The notes beneath the pieces were generated by a model that saw only the letters and a list, made by a program, of their open reading frames with translations, had not been told where the DNA came from and searched no databases. From RHKX01 sp963743875 (lineage in GTDB: Bacteria; Actinomycetota; Thermoleophilia; Solirubrobacterales; 70-9), in the NCBI GenBank assembly GCA_963743875.1, contig CAVURM010000004.1:248001-312000 (forward strand): a stretch of DNA of 64,000 bases. Reading direction: 5' to 3'. Below are positions 25,125 through 34,265 of the stretch, piece after piece (positions within the stretch are counted from its first letter, which is position 1; the number at the start of each line of letters is the position of its first letter). Position numbers and translations under genes: made by a program.

Positions 25125-25613
25125 ATGCGGTATCGCGTGATGACTGGGCTTGGGACCGCGGTCTTCATAGCCTGCGTCGTCGGGTTCAGCGTCGCGCTGA
25201 CGAGCCTGCTCGATGCGGGGACCTGCGCCTCCGGAAACCAGCCCTACGTGATCGCCCGGGAGTGTCCGGACGGGACCGGCACGAAGGCCCTGCTGCTCGC
25301 GCTCTCGATCGTCGGCCTCTTCGTTGCGATCGGAGTATTCCTCCTGCGCGGACGTCCGCCCGGGGGCTGGACGAAGATCAGCGCGTCTCCGTTACTCGCC
25401 GGCTGGGGGATCTTCTTCACCGCCTCCGGGACAGTCGCCCTGGTCCACGCCCTGACGTCGGAGACGATCCCCGACGACGGCAAGCTCGGCGGTGAGATCG
25501 TCGGCGTGATCTTCCTGCTCATGGGCCTGCCGGTCCTGATCGCCTGGATCTGGATCATGCTCAGGGGCCTCGGCCGTCGCGATCGGCCCGTGGGGCCGCC
25601 TCAGTCGGGCTGA
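25125..25613 (+). CDS. Hypothetical membrane protein, four helices
   Basis: 162 residues with predicted helices near residues 8-28, 54-75, 88-108 and 125-148. Two cysteines (GTCASGN and RECPDG) lie in the first external loop and could form a disulfide. A basic C-terminal tail (RGLGRRDRP) should be cytoplasmic. No family recognised. The last 13 bp overlap the end of the convergent gene. Confidence 0.65.
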   Translation: MRYRVMTGLGTAVFIACVVGFSVALTSLLDAGTCASGNQPYVIARECPDGTGTKALLLALSIVGLFVAIGVFLLRGRPPGGWTKISASPLLAGWGIFFTASGTVALVHALTSETIPDDGKLGGEIVGVIFLLMGLPVLIAWIWIMLRGLGRRDRPVGPPQSG

Positions 25614-25939
25614 ATCGGCAGGTCGGAGGCGAGCTGGGTCGCGCCGTCCACCTGGTACTGGATATCGACGATCTCGTTCTTCTGGTAGTTGCCGACCAGG
25701 CCGAGCCCGAGGACGAGCTTCCGGACTGCGCCGAGCTGACTCAGGTCCTCCTTCATGATCGGCTCGCGGAAGATCACCGTGCCACCCCTGATCTCGTAGT
25801 CGACGCCTTCAACCTGATCGGAGCCGTTGATGAACACCTTGATCGGGGCCTGGGCACCCTTCGGCAGGCGCACGCGGCGACCGACGGCCTTACCGCCCTC
25901 ATGGGAGGCGCCATGTCCGCGCCCGCTGGGTTCAGCCAT
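25601..25939 (-). CDS. Conserved-looking hypothetical protein, beta-rich
   Basis: 112 residues. A Gly/basic N-terminal tail is followed by a strand-rich core (APIKVFINGSDQVEGVDYEI, GGTVIFREPIMKE, KLVLGLGLVGNYQKNEIVDI). The FINGSDQVEGVDYEI...VIF pattern suggests a small surface or beta-sandwich fold, but I do not recognise a family. It follows the 114-residue gene by 19 bp on the same strand. Confidence 0.6.
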   Translation of the reverse strand: MAEPSGRGHGASHEGGKAVGRRVRLPKGAQAPIKVFINGSDQVEGVDYEIRGGTVIFREPIMKEDLSQLGAVRKLVLGLGLVGNYQKNEIVDIQYQVDGATQLASDLPIQPD

Positions 25940-25958
25940 TCTCGGTCACCGGTTCAAT

Positions 25959-26303
25959 CTACCCCTGTAACGCCCGCTCGACCGCCGCGAAAGCCGCGTC
26001 TCCCCGCTCGGCGGAGATCTCCTTGCGGAAGACCCCTCCCCGGAACGCCACCAGGCCGCCGTCCCCCATCACGTCGATGCCGGCGTCGCGGCCGCGGATC
26101 GGCCCACCGGTGGAGATCTCGAGTCGCGCCTTGACGAGGTCCTGCGGCTCGTAGGTGCGGATCATGGAGATCTCGCGCAGCCCACCCTCGTCGCGGATCT
26201 GGACGGCGTGGGAGCGCAGCGCGGCGAGGGCACCGGCCAGGTCGTCGTGACTTTCGCGGGTGACTTTCGAGCCGTTCCTGATCGTGAGCTTGAACGAGGC
26301 CAT
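25959..26303 (-). CDS. Hypothetical protein
   Basis: 114 residues (MASFKLTIRNGSKVTRESHD...). It alternates strands and helices, with one long helix (DDLAGALAALRSHAVQIRDE) and the strand pair QDLVKARLEISTGG / AGIDVMGDGGLVAFRGG. No signal peptide or membrane segment. First gene of a two-gene unit. The start is backed by a leaderless-type -10. Confidence 0.6.
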   Translation of the reverse strand: MASFKLTIRNGSKVTRESHDDLAGALAALRSHAVQIRDEGGLREISMIRTYEPQDLVKARLEISTGGPIRGRDAGIDVMGDGGLVAFRGGVFRKEISAERGDAAFAAVERALQG

Positions 26304-26309
26304 TCTGCG

Positions 26310-26315
26310 AGGTTA
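26310..26315 (-). promoter_or_regulatory. -10 element TAACCT for leaderless transcript
   Basis: On the minus strand TAACCT is followed by 6 nt and the ATG at 26303. Confidence 0.5.
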
Positions 26316-26339
26316 GCCGGGCCGGACGCGCAGTCAGCC

Positions 26340-26448
26340 AGCCCGGAGGGCTGTGAGTCGCGCAGTTACCTATGACAGGAGGGCCACCGGGCTTTGCCCG
26401 GAGGCCCGGCGCAGTCGAGCAGCCCGGAGGGCTGTGAGTCGCGCAGTT
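26340..26448. repeat. 81-bp-spaced direct repeat downstream of citrate synthase
   Basis: The 28 bases beginning AGCCCGGAGGGCTGTGAGTC occur at 26340-26367 and again at 26421-26448 without a mismatch; weaker similarity extends about 10 bp upstream. Each copy holds the small hairpin AGCCC-gga-GGGCT. Between them lies a stronger hairpin, CCGGGC-ttt-GCCCGG, inside GGGCC/GGCCC arms. The block ends 6 bp from the gltA stop codon and may act in 3'-end formation. Confidence 0.8.
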
Positions 26449-26454
26449 GTCTGT

Positions 26455-27801
<1,347 letters not shown>

Positions 27802-27838
27802 TGGGCTCTCCTCGGGCTCGGATTCCTGAAGTTCGGGC

Positions 27839-28732
27839 CTAGTATCCCAGTTGGAGAACGTCGGGTTCGGAGCGCTCGCGGAGGATCTCGATCAGCTCCG
27901 CGGCGACGGCCCGCCGGTCATCGAGCGCATGCCAGTCAAAGCGGCGGACCAGGTAGCCGGCGCGGCCGAGCGCGAGATCCCGCTCGTTGTCGCGCCTGCG
28001 CTGCGAGGGGTTCAGATGATCACCGCCATCGGCTTCGACGACGAAGCGCTCGCGCGGCCAAAGGAAGTCGACCTCGTAGCCGAGAAGCGGCACATTCACC
28101 GCGGGGAGCGGGAGACCATAATCGCGGCAGATCTCGAGCAGAATCTCCTCCAGGCGCGAGCGCGTCTCCGAGAGCGGCATCGCCCCCTGGCCGAGCAGCT
28201 GCGCGATCGTCCCCGCGCCCCGTCGGGACGGGGCTGTGGCATGGAGCTCCCGCAGCCGACCCCGATCGAAACGCTCGTGCCTTTCCGCCTGCTCGAAGAC
28301 ACGCCGGGTCTGCAGCGGAGCGAGAACGGTCGCCAGATCCCAGACGGTTCGTGTGATCGTGGTGACCGAGATCCTGCTTCGCGTCGTCGTGTCACGACCG
28401 TCGAGCGAGCGGGACGTGTGGGTGACTATCCCTGGTGGCGAAGTCCTGCTTGTTCCCGGCACGGAGACGTGGAGGGCAATCCTCTGCCAGCGCTTGATCA
28501 TCCCCCACAGCTGTGCAGCGCTCCCGTGGCTGAGAACGGATCCCTCAGGGCATGCGAGCACCGCCGCCAGCCACTCTCCCTCCCGGCTGACGGCCGGATG
28601 GCCCACCGCATAGACGCCCCGATGGAGCGAATGCAGGAACCCGGATCGTGTCCAATCGGCGATCGTCGAGGAGCGCATGCCGAGCGCCAGCAGCTGCCGG
28701 CGCGCGACGACTCCGTGCTGCCTGCCGGCCAT
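27839..28732 (-). CDS. AbiEi-like wHTH + DUF559 (PD-(D/E)XK) protein, copy 1
   Basis: 297 residues. The N-terminal part (RQHGVVARRQLLALGMRSST, then HRGVYAVGHPA) resembles the winged-helix of AbiEi-type antitoxins. The C-terminal part (200-290) has the DUF559/Vsr-like nuclease core: YEVDFLWPRERFVVEADGG, then an H, RRRDNERDLALGRAGYLVRR. The Asp and the Glu-x-Asp are in the expected catalytic places. A paralog is at 51012-51941. No separate toxin gene is adjacent. Role unknown; a regulator or nuclease related to defence is possible. A hairpin operator candidate overlaps its promoter region. Confidence 0.75.
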   Translation of the reverse strand: MAGRQHGVVARRQLLALGMRSSTIADWTRSGFLHSLHRGVYAVGHPAVSREGEWLAAVLACPEGSVLSHGSAAQLWGMIKRWQRIALHVSVPGTSRTSPPGIVTHTSRSLDGRDTTTRSRISVTTITRTVWDLATVLAPLQTRRVFEQAERHERFDRGRLRELHATAPSRRGAGTIAQLLGQGAMPLSETRSRLEEILLEICRDYGLPLPAVNVPLLGYEVDFLWPRERFVVEADGGDHLNPSQRRRDNERDLALGRAGYLVRRFDWHALDDRRAVAAELIEILRERSEPDVLQLGY

Positions 28733-28750
28733 CTGGGCGACTTGCGGCCG

Positions 28751-28796
28751 CAGTGCATGGGTTAGCTCCGATATACCGGAGGAACCCCATGCACTG
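28751..28796 (-). promoter_or_regulatory. Long inverted repeat, candidate operator of the DUF559 gene
   Basis: Arms CAGTGCATGGGTT (28751-28763) and AACCCCATGCACTG (28783-28796) differ by one base insertion. Inside, CTCCG pairs with CGGAG around a TATA-containing core. Read on the minus strand the core gives TATATC, a possible -10, so a repressor bound here would block the promoter. AbiEi antitoxins are known to bind inverted repeats at their own promoters. Confidence 0.5.
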
Positions 28797-28830
28797 GGCC
28801 CGCGCCCCCCGGCTCAGATCCCGCGGTTGC

Positions 28831-29739
28831 CTAGAAGTGGGTCAGAGCCTTGAACTCGGCCACTCGGAGATCGATCTCGGGGCGCTCCAGCGCCCGGATC
28901 CGCTCGGTGCCGAAGTCCTCGACGTTGAACGACGCCATCGCCGAGCCCATGACCATCGCCTGACGGAGCTGGGCGTTGGTCGGTCGGTGGGCGCCGTGGC
29001 CGTCGAGGAAGCCGAGGAAGCCGCCCGCGAAGCTGTCGCCGGCTCCGGTCGGGTCGCGGACCTCCGCCAGGGGCAGCGCGGGCATCGCAAAGGTGTCGTC
29101 GCCGGTGAACAGTGCGGCGCCGTACTCGCCACGCTTGATGACGATGATGCTCGGGCCGGCCGCCATGATCGCGTGAGCGGCGACGACGAGGTTCGGCTCG
29201 CCGGTCAGCATCCGCAACTCGGCGTCGTTGAGCAGCAGGCAGTCGATCTCGCCGATCACCCCCATCAGGGAGTCGCGGGCGGTGTCGATCCACAGGTTCA
29301 TCGAATCGAGCGCAACGAACTTCGCCCCCGTCGCCTCCGCCCGGACCTGCCGCTGCAGGTCCGGTTGGATGTTGCCGAGGAACAGCATCTCCGAGGAGCA
29401 GGCCTCCTCCCCGAGCTTCGGGACGAAATCGGCGAACACGTTCAACTGCGTGTCGTCGGTGTGGGCGACGTTCATGTCGTGGTCGTAGTGGCCGCGCCAG
29501 AAGAACGTCTTGCCGCCGGAGACATGCTCGATGCCCGTGGTCGAGACCCCGTGTTGTTCCAGCACGCCGATCTCCTCCGACCCGAAGTCGTCGCCGACCG
29601 GGCCGACCATGCGGACGTCGGTGAAGAATCCGGCCGCGAGCGAGAAATGGCTGGCGGAGCCGCCGAGCATGCGCTCGCGCTCGCCGAACGGGGTACGTAC
29701 GGCGTCAAAAGCAATCGATCCGACAACGGTCAGAGCCAC
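28831..29739 (-). CDS. PfkB-family carbohydrate/nucleoside kinase
   Basis: 302 residues. It has the N-terminal VVGSIAFDAV and GGSASHFSLAAGFF motifs (substrate lid side) and the C-terminal anion-hole signature RDPTGAGDSFAGGFLGFLDG with the catalytic aspartate. The family phosphorylates ribose, adenosine, fructose and related sugars. Some spacing (NVAHTDDTQLNVFADF) resembles adenosine-kinase-like members, but the substrate is not readable. The start is GTG, with TAGAGT 9 nt upstream on the minus strand. It is divergent from the ASPIC-domain gene, 45 bp between starts. Confidence 0.85.
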   Translation of the reverse strand: MALTVVGSIAFDAVRTPFGERERMLGGSASHFSLAAGFFTDVRMVGPVGDDFGSEEIGVLEQHGVSTTGIEHVSGGKTFFWRGHYDHDMNVAHTDDTQLNVFADFVPKLGEEACSSEMLFLGNIQPDLQRQVRAEATGAKFVALDSMNLWIDTARDSLMGVIGEIDCLLLNDAELRMLTGEPNLVVAAHAIMAAGPSIIVIKRGEYGAALFTGDDTFAMPALPLAEVRDPTGAGDSFAGGFLGFLDGHGAHRPTNAQLRQAMVMGSAMASFNVEDFGTERIRALERPEIDLRVAEFKALTHF

Positions 29740-29772
29740 GGCCGCGGCACTCTAGCGGCCTGCGGGTCCAAA

Positions 29773-29778
29773 TAGGGT
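29773..29778 (+). promoter_or_regulatory. -10 element TAGGGT for leaderless transcript
   Basis: TAGGGT lies 6 nt before the ATG at 29785. Confidence 0.55.
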
Positions 29779-29784
29779 GATCGG

Positions 29785-31689
29785 ATGCGGAGAATCGGAC
29801 TTTGCGTGGCGGCGTCGATCATCGCGGCAGTGCCGACCGTCTCCGCGTACGCAGCGGAGCCGAAGATGGGGCCCGCCGTGGCGGCGGACATCGCCGGCAA
29901 GCGACTCTTCGACATCGGAGTTGCCGATCCGGACAACGACGGCTGGCAGGACATCTTCACCGCCAACCACAAGTTCGAGTCCGTCTTTCTGCGCAACCAT
30001 CTTGGCCGCTCGTTCAGGAACGAGATCGATGAGATCGGCCTCGGCCCCGACGATCGCTTCGGCGGGCTCGAGCTGTTGCGGGCTCCGGGAGACCTCTCCG
30101 CGCCCGGCGTCTACATCTGGCCGACGGATCGCGCCGGGGAGGCCGGGCAGCTGCACATCTCGTCGACCGGCGTGGTGGCGGTGGGGGAGCTGAAGATGAT
30201 GACCAGGAGCCTGAAGGTCAGCTCCGTCGCGGGTGCCGATGCCGTCGCGGGCATCGACGAGAACGATCGCCCGTTCGTGGATTTCACGATTCGTCCCGGC
30301 GGTGAGGTGATCGTGTCCTCGAACGGCCTCGCGGATCTGCCAATCCAGCTCAGCTTCGCCGACTCGGGTGCGGGGGCGATCGCTCCGGCGCAGATCAAGG
30401 TCGGCGCGCATGCCGTCTCCCCCGAGGATCGGACGTTTCAACTCAAGCTGCGCGATCGTCACGGGCTCGCCTTCGCCGACGTTGCTGGCGACCGCGACCA
30501 GGACGTCTTCGTCGCGACCGGGGGACTTGGCGGCGGAATCGCCAACCCTCGCTACCTCGGCTTCGTCCAGGATCAGCTTCTGGTCTCCGGAGCAGGCTCC
30601 GCGGGCCGCTACGCCAACGAGATCGCGGCCAGCGGTATCGCGAAGGACACCTGCCGTGGTCGCGCGGTTTCCTACGCCGATGCCGACGGCGGCGGCAACC
30701 TGGACCTCCTGACCACCTGCGAGGGCGAGCAGCCCAGGCTCCACGCCAACGTCGGCAGGGGCGGATTCGTCCGCCTGGTCAGCCCGCCCGTCGTCGGCAC
30801 CGCTTACCGATGGGCGCAGCTGGACGGCGGCCCGCCGGCCCTGCTGGTCACGACCGGCAAGGGCCTAGAGGTCTGGAACTCGATCGAAGGGCTCGCCTGG
30901 AACCGATCCCAGATCGTGCGCGCCGGCGCCGGCGCCGGCCAGATCGCGCTCGGGGACTACGACAACTCCGGGACGCTGGACGTCCTGGTTACCAACCAGC
31001 GGCACGTCCAGCTGCTGGCGAATCGCGGCGGTCGCCTGCGTCCCGTCCGGTCGCGGCTGGGACTGCCGCAACGCGCGGCGGCGGCGGCATCGTTCGTGGA
31101 TTACGACAACGATGGCTGGCTTGACGTCAGCCTCGTCCCGCAGGGTCTCTACCGCTGGGATCCGCGAGCGGGCCGCTATAGCGCCACCGGGGTCCTTCGG
31201 CAGCCCAGGGCCGGCTACGCGATCGTGAACTGGATGGACTTCGACAACGACGGCCGGCGGGATCCGCTGATCGCGACCTCGAGCCGTGAATTCTCACCGA
31301 GGAGCAGGATCGTTCGCCGGCGCAACCTGACCAGGGGGGGCGGTTGGTTGGAGATCGATCTCACCGGCCCGGCCACCAATCGGGAGGCGATCGGAGCAAA
31401 GGTGGTCGTGACTCCCGGCCCGCCCGGAGGCGGCGGCTCTGCCGCGAGGGTCCGGCGGATCACCCAGTGGGTGGGCCAGAACGACGATGCGCGTCACTCG
31501 CAGGGTCACTACCGGCTCTATTTCGGACTCGGCAAATCAAGGATCGCGCGGCGGGTGAGCATCCACTGGCCGGTCGGCAGGGCGACGACCCTCAGGCGGG
31601 TTCAGGCCGACCGGCTGCTGTCGATTTCAAGAGCGGGACGACGGACTGTCGGCCGCACGCCGCACGGCAGAAGAGGGTCGAAGCCGTAA
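29785..31689 (+). CDS. Secreted FG-GAP repeat protein with C-terminal ASPIC/UnbV domain
   Basis: 634 residues. Signal peptide at 1-25 (LCVAASIIAAVPTVSAYAA). Several FG-GAP/VCBS-type calcium loops follow: ADPDNDGWQDIFTAN (near 48), AGDRDQDVFVATG, ADADGGGNLDLLTT, GDYDNSGTLDVLVTN, VDYDNDGWLDVSLV and MDFDNDGRRDPLIAT, which should build a seven-bladed propeller. The C-terminal region has the ASPIC/UnbV pattern (GGGWLEIDLTGPATNREAIG, then HYRLYFGLGKSRIARRVSIH). Family members (CRTAC1-like) are extracellular and of unclear function. The tail beyond residue 610 is basic. Confidence 0.85.
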   Translation: MRRIGLCVAASIIAAVPTVSAYAAEPKMGPAVAADIAGKRLFDIGVADPDNDGWQDIFTANHKFESVFLRNHLGRSFRNEIDEIGLGPDDRFGGLELLRAPGDLSAPGVYIWPTDRAGEAGQLHISSTGVVAVGELKMMTRSLKVSSVAGADAVAGIDENDRPFVDFTIRPGGEVIVSSNGLADLPIQLSFADSGAGAIAPAQIKVGAHAVSPEDRTFQLKLRDRHGLAFADVAGDRDQDVFVATGGLGGGIANPRYLGFVQDQLLVSGAGSAGRYANEIAASGIAKDTCRGRAVSYADADGGGNLDLLTTCEGEQPRLHANVGRGGFVRLVSPPVVGTAYRWAQLDGGPPALLVTTGKGLEVWNSIEGLAWNRSQIVRAGAGAGQIALGDYDNSGTLDVLVTNQRHVQLLANRGGRLRPVRSRLGLPQRAAAAASFVDYDNDGWLDVSLVPQGLYRWDPRAGRYSATGVLRQPRAGYAIVNWMDFDNDGRRDPLIATSSREFSPRSRIVRRRNLTRGGGWLEIDLTGPATNREAIGAKVVVTPGPPGGGGSAARVRRITQWVGQNDDARHSQGHYRLYFGLGKSRIARRVSIHWPVGRATTLRRVQADRLLSISRAGRRTVGRTPHGRRGSKP

Positions 31690-31702
31690 GACTCCTCCGT
31701 TC

Positions 31703-32653
31703 ATGCGTGCCGTACAAATTCATGAATTCGGTGGACCAGAGGTCCTCGAGGTCGTCGAACTGCCCGATCCGGAGGCCGGTCCGGACGAGGTGATCGTCGA
31801 GGTCGCCCGTGCGGGGATGAACTTCGCCGATACCCACCAGCGCGAGAACGATTACCTGGCAAAGGCCGAGCTGCCGCTGATCCCCGGCGGCGAGATCAGC
31901 GGCCGCACCCCCGACGGCCGAAGGGTCGCCGCGATGCTGATGAACGGGGGCTACGCCGAGAAGGTCGCCGTACACCGCTCCACCCTGGTTCCGATTCCCG
32001 ACGATGTCTCCGACGACCAGGCCGCGGGGGTCCTCCTTCAGGGCCTGACCGCCTGGACCCTGCTGCGGATCAGCGGTCGCCTCGAGCGCGGGGAGAGCGT
32101 CGTCGTCCAGGCGGCCGGCGGCGGCACCGGCACCCTCGCCGTACAGCTGGCCAAGCGGATGGGAGCGGGCCGCGTGATCGCGCTCGCCTCCACCGCGGAG
32201 AAGCGTGAGCTCGCCGAGCGGCTCGGTGCCGACGCCACCGTCGATTCCCGCTCCGAGGACCTCGCCGCGGCGATCCTCGAGGCGAACGACGGCAAGCAGG
32301 TCGACGTCGTTCTGGAGATGTCGGGCGGCGCCGCATTCGACTCGTGCCTGTCGATTCTCGCCCCGTTCGGACGGTTGGTCACGTTCGGGATCGCTTCACG
32401 CGAACCGAATCAGGTGATGTCGCAGAGGCTCATGCGGACCAGTCGCGCGGTGGTCGGTTTCTGGCTCGTGCACCTGCTTCAGCGCCCCGATCTGCTCGAG
32501 CGGGGGATCACCGAACTGCTCGAAGCTGTCGCATCAGGCAAACTCGAGGTTGTGATTGGTGGTCGATACGGACTTTCTGGCGTCGCCGAGGCGCATCGTG
32601 CCCTGCAGGGACGCGCGACTCAGGGCAAGCTCTTGTTGGACCCCTCGCAGTGA
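31703..32653 (+). CDS. Zinc-less quinone oxidoreductase (medium-chain reductase)
   Basis: 316 residues, NADPH:quinone reductase/zeta-crystallin type of the MDR superfamily. The N-terminal GroES-like domain starts RAVQIHEFGGPEVLEVVELP. The nucleotide-binding motif is VVQAAGGGTGTLAVQLAKRM (near 135-155). Structural zinc cysteines are absent. Likely a cytoplasmic one-step quinone or enone reductase. The last codons overlap the GTG start of the helicase gene (GTGA), so translation of the two is coupled. Confidence 0.88.
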   Translation: MRAVQIHEFGGPEVLEVVELPDPEAGPDEVIVEVARAGMNFADTHQRENDYLAKAELPLIPGGEISGRTPDGRRVAAMLMNGGYAEKVAVHRSTLVPIPDDVSDDQAAGVLLQGLTAWTLLRISGRLERGESVVVQAAGGGTGTLAVQLAKRMGAGRVIALASTAEKRELAERLGADATVDSRSEDLAAAILEANDGKQVDVVLEMSGGAAFDSCLSILAPFGRLVTFGIASREPNQVMSQRLMRTSRAVVGFWLVHLLQRPDLLERGITELLEAVASGKLEVVIGGRYGLSGVAEAHRALQGRATQGKLLLDPSQ

Positions 32654-34258
32654 CCAGCTTCCGCGACCTCGGCCTCAAGGAGGACATCCTGACCGCGCTC
32701 GATGAGCTCGGCTACGAGGAGCCCTCACCGATCCAGGAGCAGGCGATCCCGGTCCTGCTCGGGGGCCAGGACATGATCGGCCAGGCGCAGACCGGTACCG
32801 GCAAGACCGCCGCATTCGGGCTGCCGCTGCTGCAGTACCTCGACTCGGGCAGCGACGAGACCCAGGCGATCGTGCTGACGCCGACCCGAGAGCTCTGCAT
32901 CCAGGTCACCCAGGCCCTGCGCTCCTACGCCGAGCACCTCGATATCAACGTTGTTGCGGTATTCGGCGGCACCTCGGTACGTGATCAGGCTGCGAGGGTT
33001 CGCTCGAAGGCCCACGTCATCGTCGCCACGGTCGGTCGGATGAAGGACCTGATCTCGCGCGGCGCCCTGATCCTGACCGGCACCAGGTACGTGGTTCTGG
33101 ACGAGGCCGACGAGATGTTGGATCTCGGCTTCATCGAGGACGTCGAGCGAATCCTCCGGATGTGTCCCAGCGGTCGGCAGACCATGCTGTTCAGCGCGAC
33201 CATGCCGCCGCCGATCGCCCGCCTGGCCGAGACGTACATGTACGACCCGGTGACGATCTCGATCACGCCGAAGAAGCTGACCGTGGACGCGATCGAGCAG
33301 GCCTTCGTCGAGGTGGAGGCGAAGGAGAAGACCAACCGCCTGATCGAGGTGCTGAAGGCCGAGGAGCCCGAGCAGGCCATCGTCTTCTGCCGAACCAAGA
33401 TCGGCACGGCGAGGCTCGACCGGACGCTGCGCGACCGCGGCATCCAGGCCAAGGCGCTTCACGGCGATATGAGCCAGGGCCAGCGCGACGGGGTGATGAT
33501 CTCCTTCAAGGAGCACAAGTCGCCGCTGCTGGTGGCGACCGACGTCGCCGCTCGCGGTCTCGACATCGAGCACGTCACACACGTGATCAACTTCGACCTG
33601 CCCAACAACAGCGAGATCTACGTGCACCGGATCGGCCGAACCGGTCGCGTCGGCCGAACCGGTCGTGCGATCACCTTCGTCACTCCCAAGGAGCGCGGCG
33701 AGATCGAGCAGATCGAGCGCGACGTGAAGACATCGATCGGGGAGTGGGAGCCGCCCGAGGAGCGCCTCGACCACGCCCCGCGCCCGAAGCGCCGACACGG
33801 TCGCAGGGGAAGCGGCAAGGATTCGACGCCGGTCCCCGTGGAGTGGGACACCGCCGTAGCCGAGGACGCCGAGCCCCCGGTGACGGGCCTCCCGGAGCCC
33901 GAGCCCGTCGTCGACGAGGAGCCCATCACCGGTCTCCCCGAGCCCGAGCCCGCGGTCGCCGATCCCGCGGTGGCCGAGGCTGATGCCGAGCCCGCGGTCG
34001 GCCGAGGCGGTCGAGACCAACGGCCACGTGAAGCTCTTCATCAACCGCGGTTCCCGCAGCGGGATCGAGGAGGAGGACATCCGCTGGGCCCTGAGCGAGG
34101 GTGCGGTCATCCCCGAGGGTTCGATCCACGACGTCAGGGTGCTCGAGCGATTCACGTTCGTCGATCTCGACGGCGATCAGGCGGAGAAGGCCCTCGACCG
34201 GCTCGACGGCACCAAGCTGAAGGGCAAGCAGATCCGGCTCGAGTACGCCAACGGCTAG
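32650..34258 (+). CDS. DEAD-box RNA helicase with C-terminal RNA-binding domain, interrupted by a frameshift
   Basis: The first 450 codons encode a complete helicase: Q motif (YEEPSPIQEQAIP), Walker A (AQTGTGKT), PTREL, VLDEADEM, FSATMP and HRIGRTGRVGRTGR. An acidic Pro/Glu repeat linker follows (GLPEPEPVVDEEPITGLPEP). The expected DbpA-like RNA-binding domain is present but in another frame: from about 34003 the text VKLFINRGSRSGIEEEDIRW to LEYANG ends at 34258. The switch needs removal of one G near 33998 (gtcggcc for gtcgcc). Without it the frame runs on as Arg-rich nonsense to 34350. It could be a sequencing error, a recent mutation or, less likely, programmed frameshifting. Confidence 0.85.
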
Positions 34259-34265
34259 GTCCCCG

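Noticed and set aside
27839..28732. Complete toxin-antitoxin pair
   Set aside because: Only the antitoxin-like winged helix fused to a nuclease core is present; no AbiEii-type nucleotidyltransferase gene is next to either copy.
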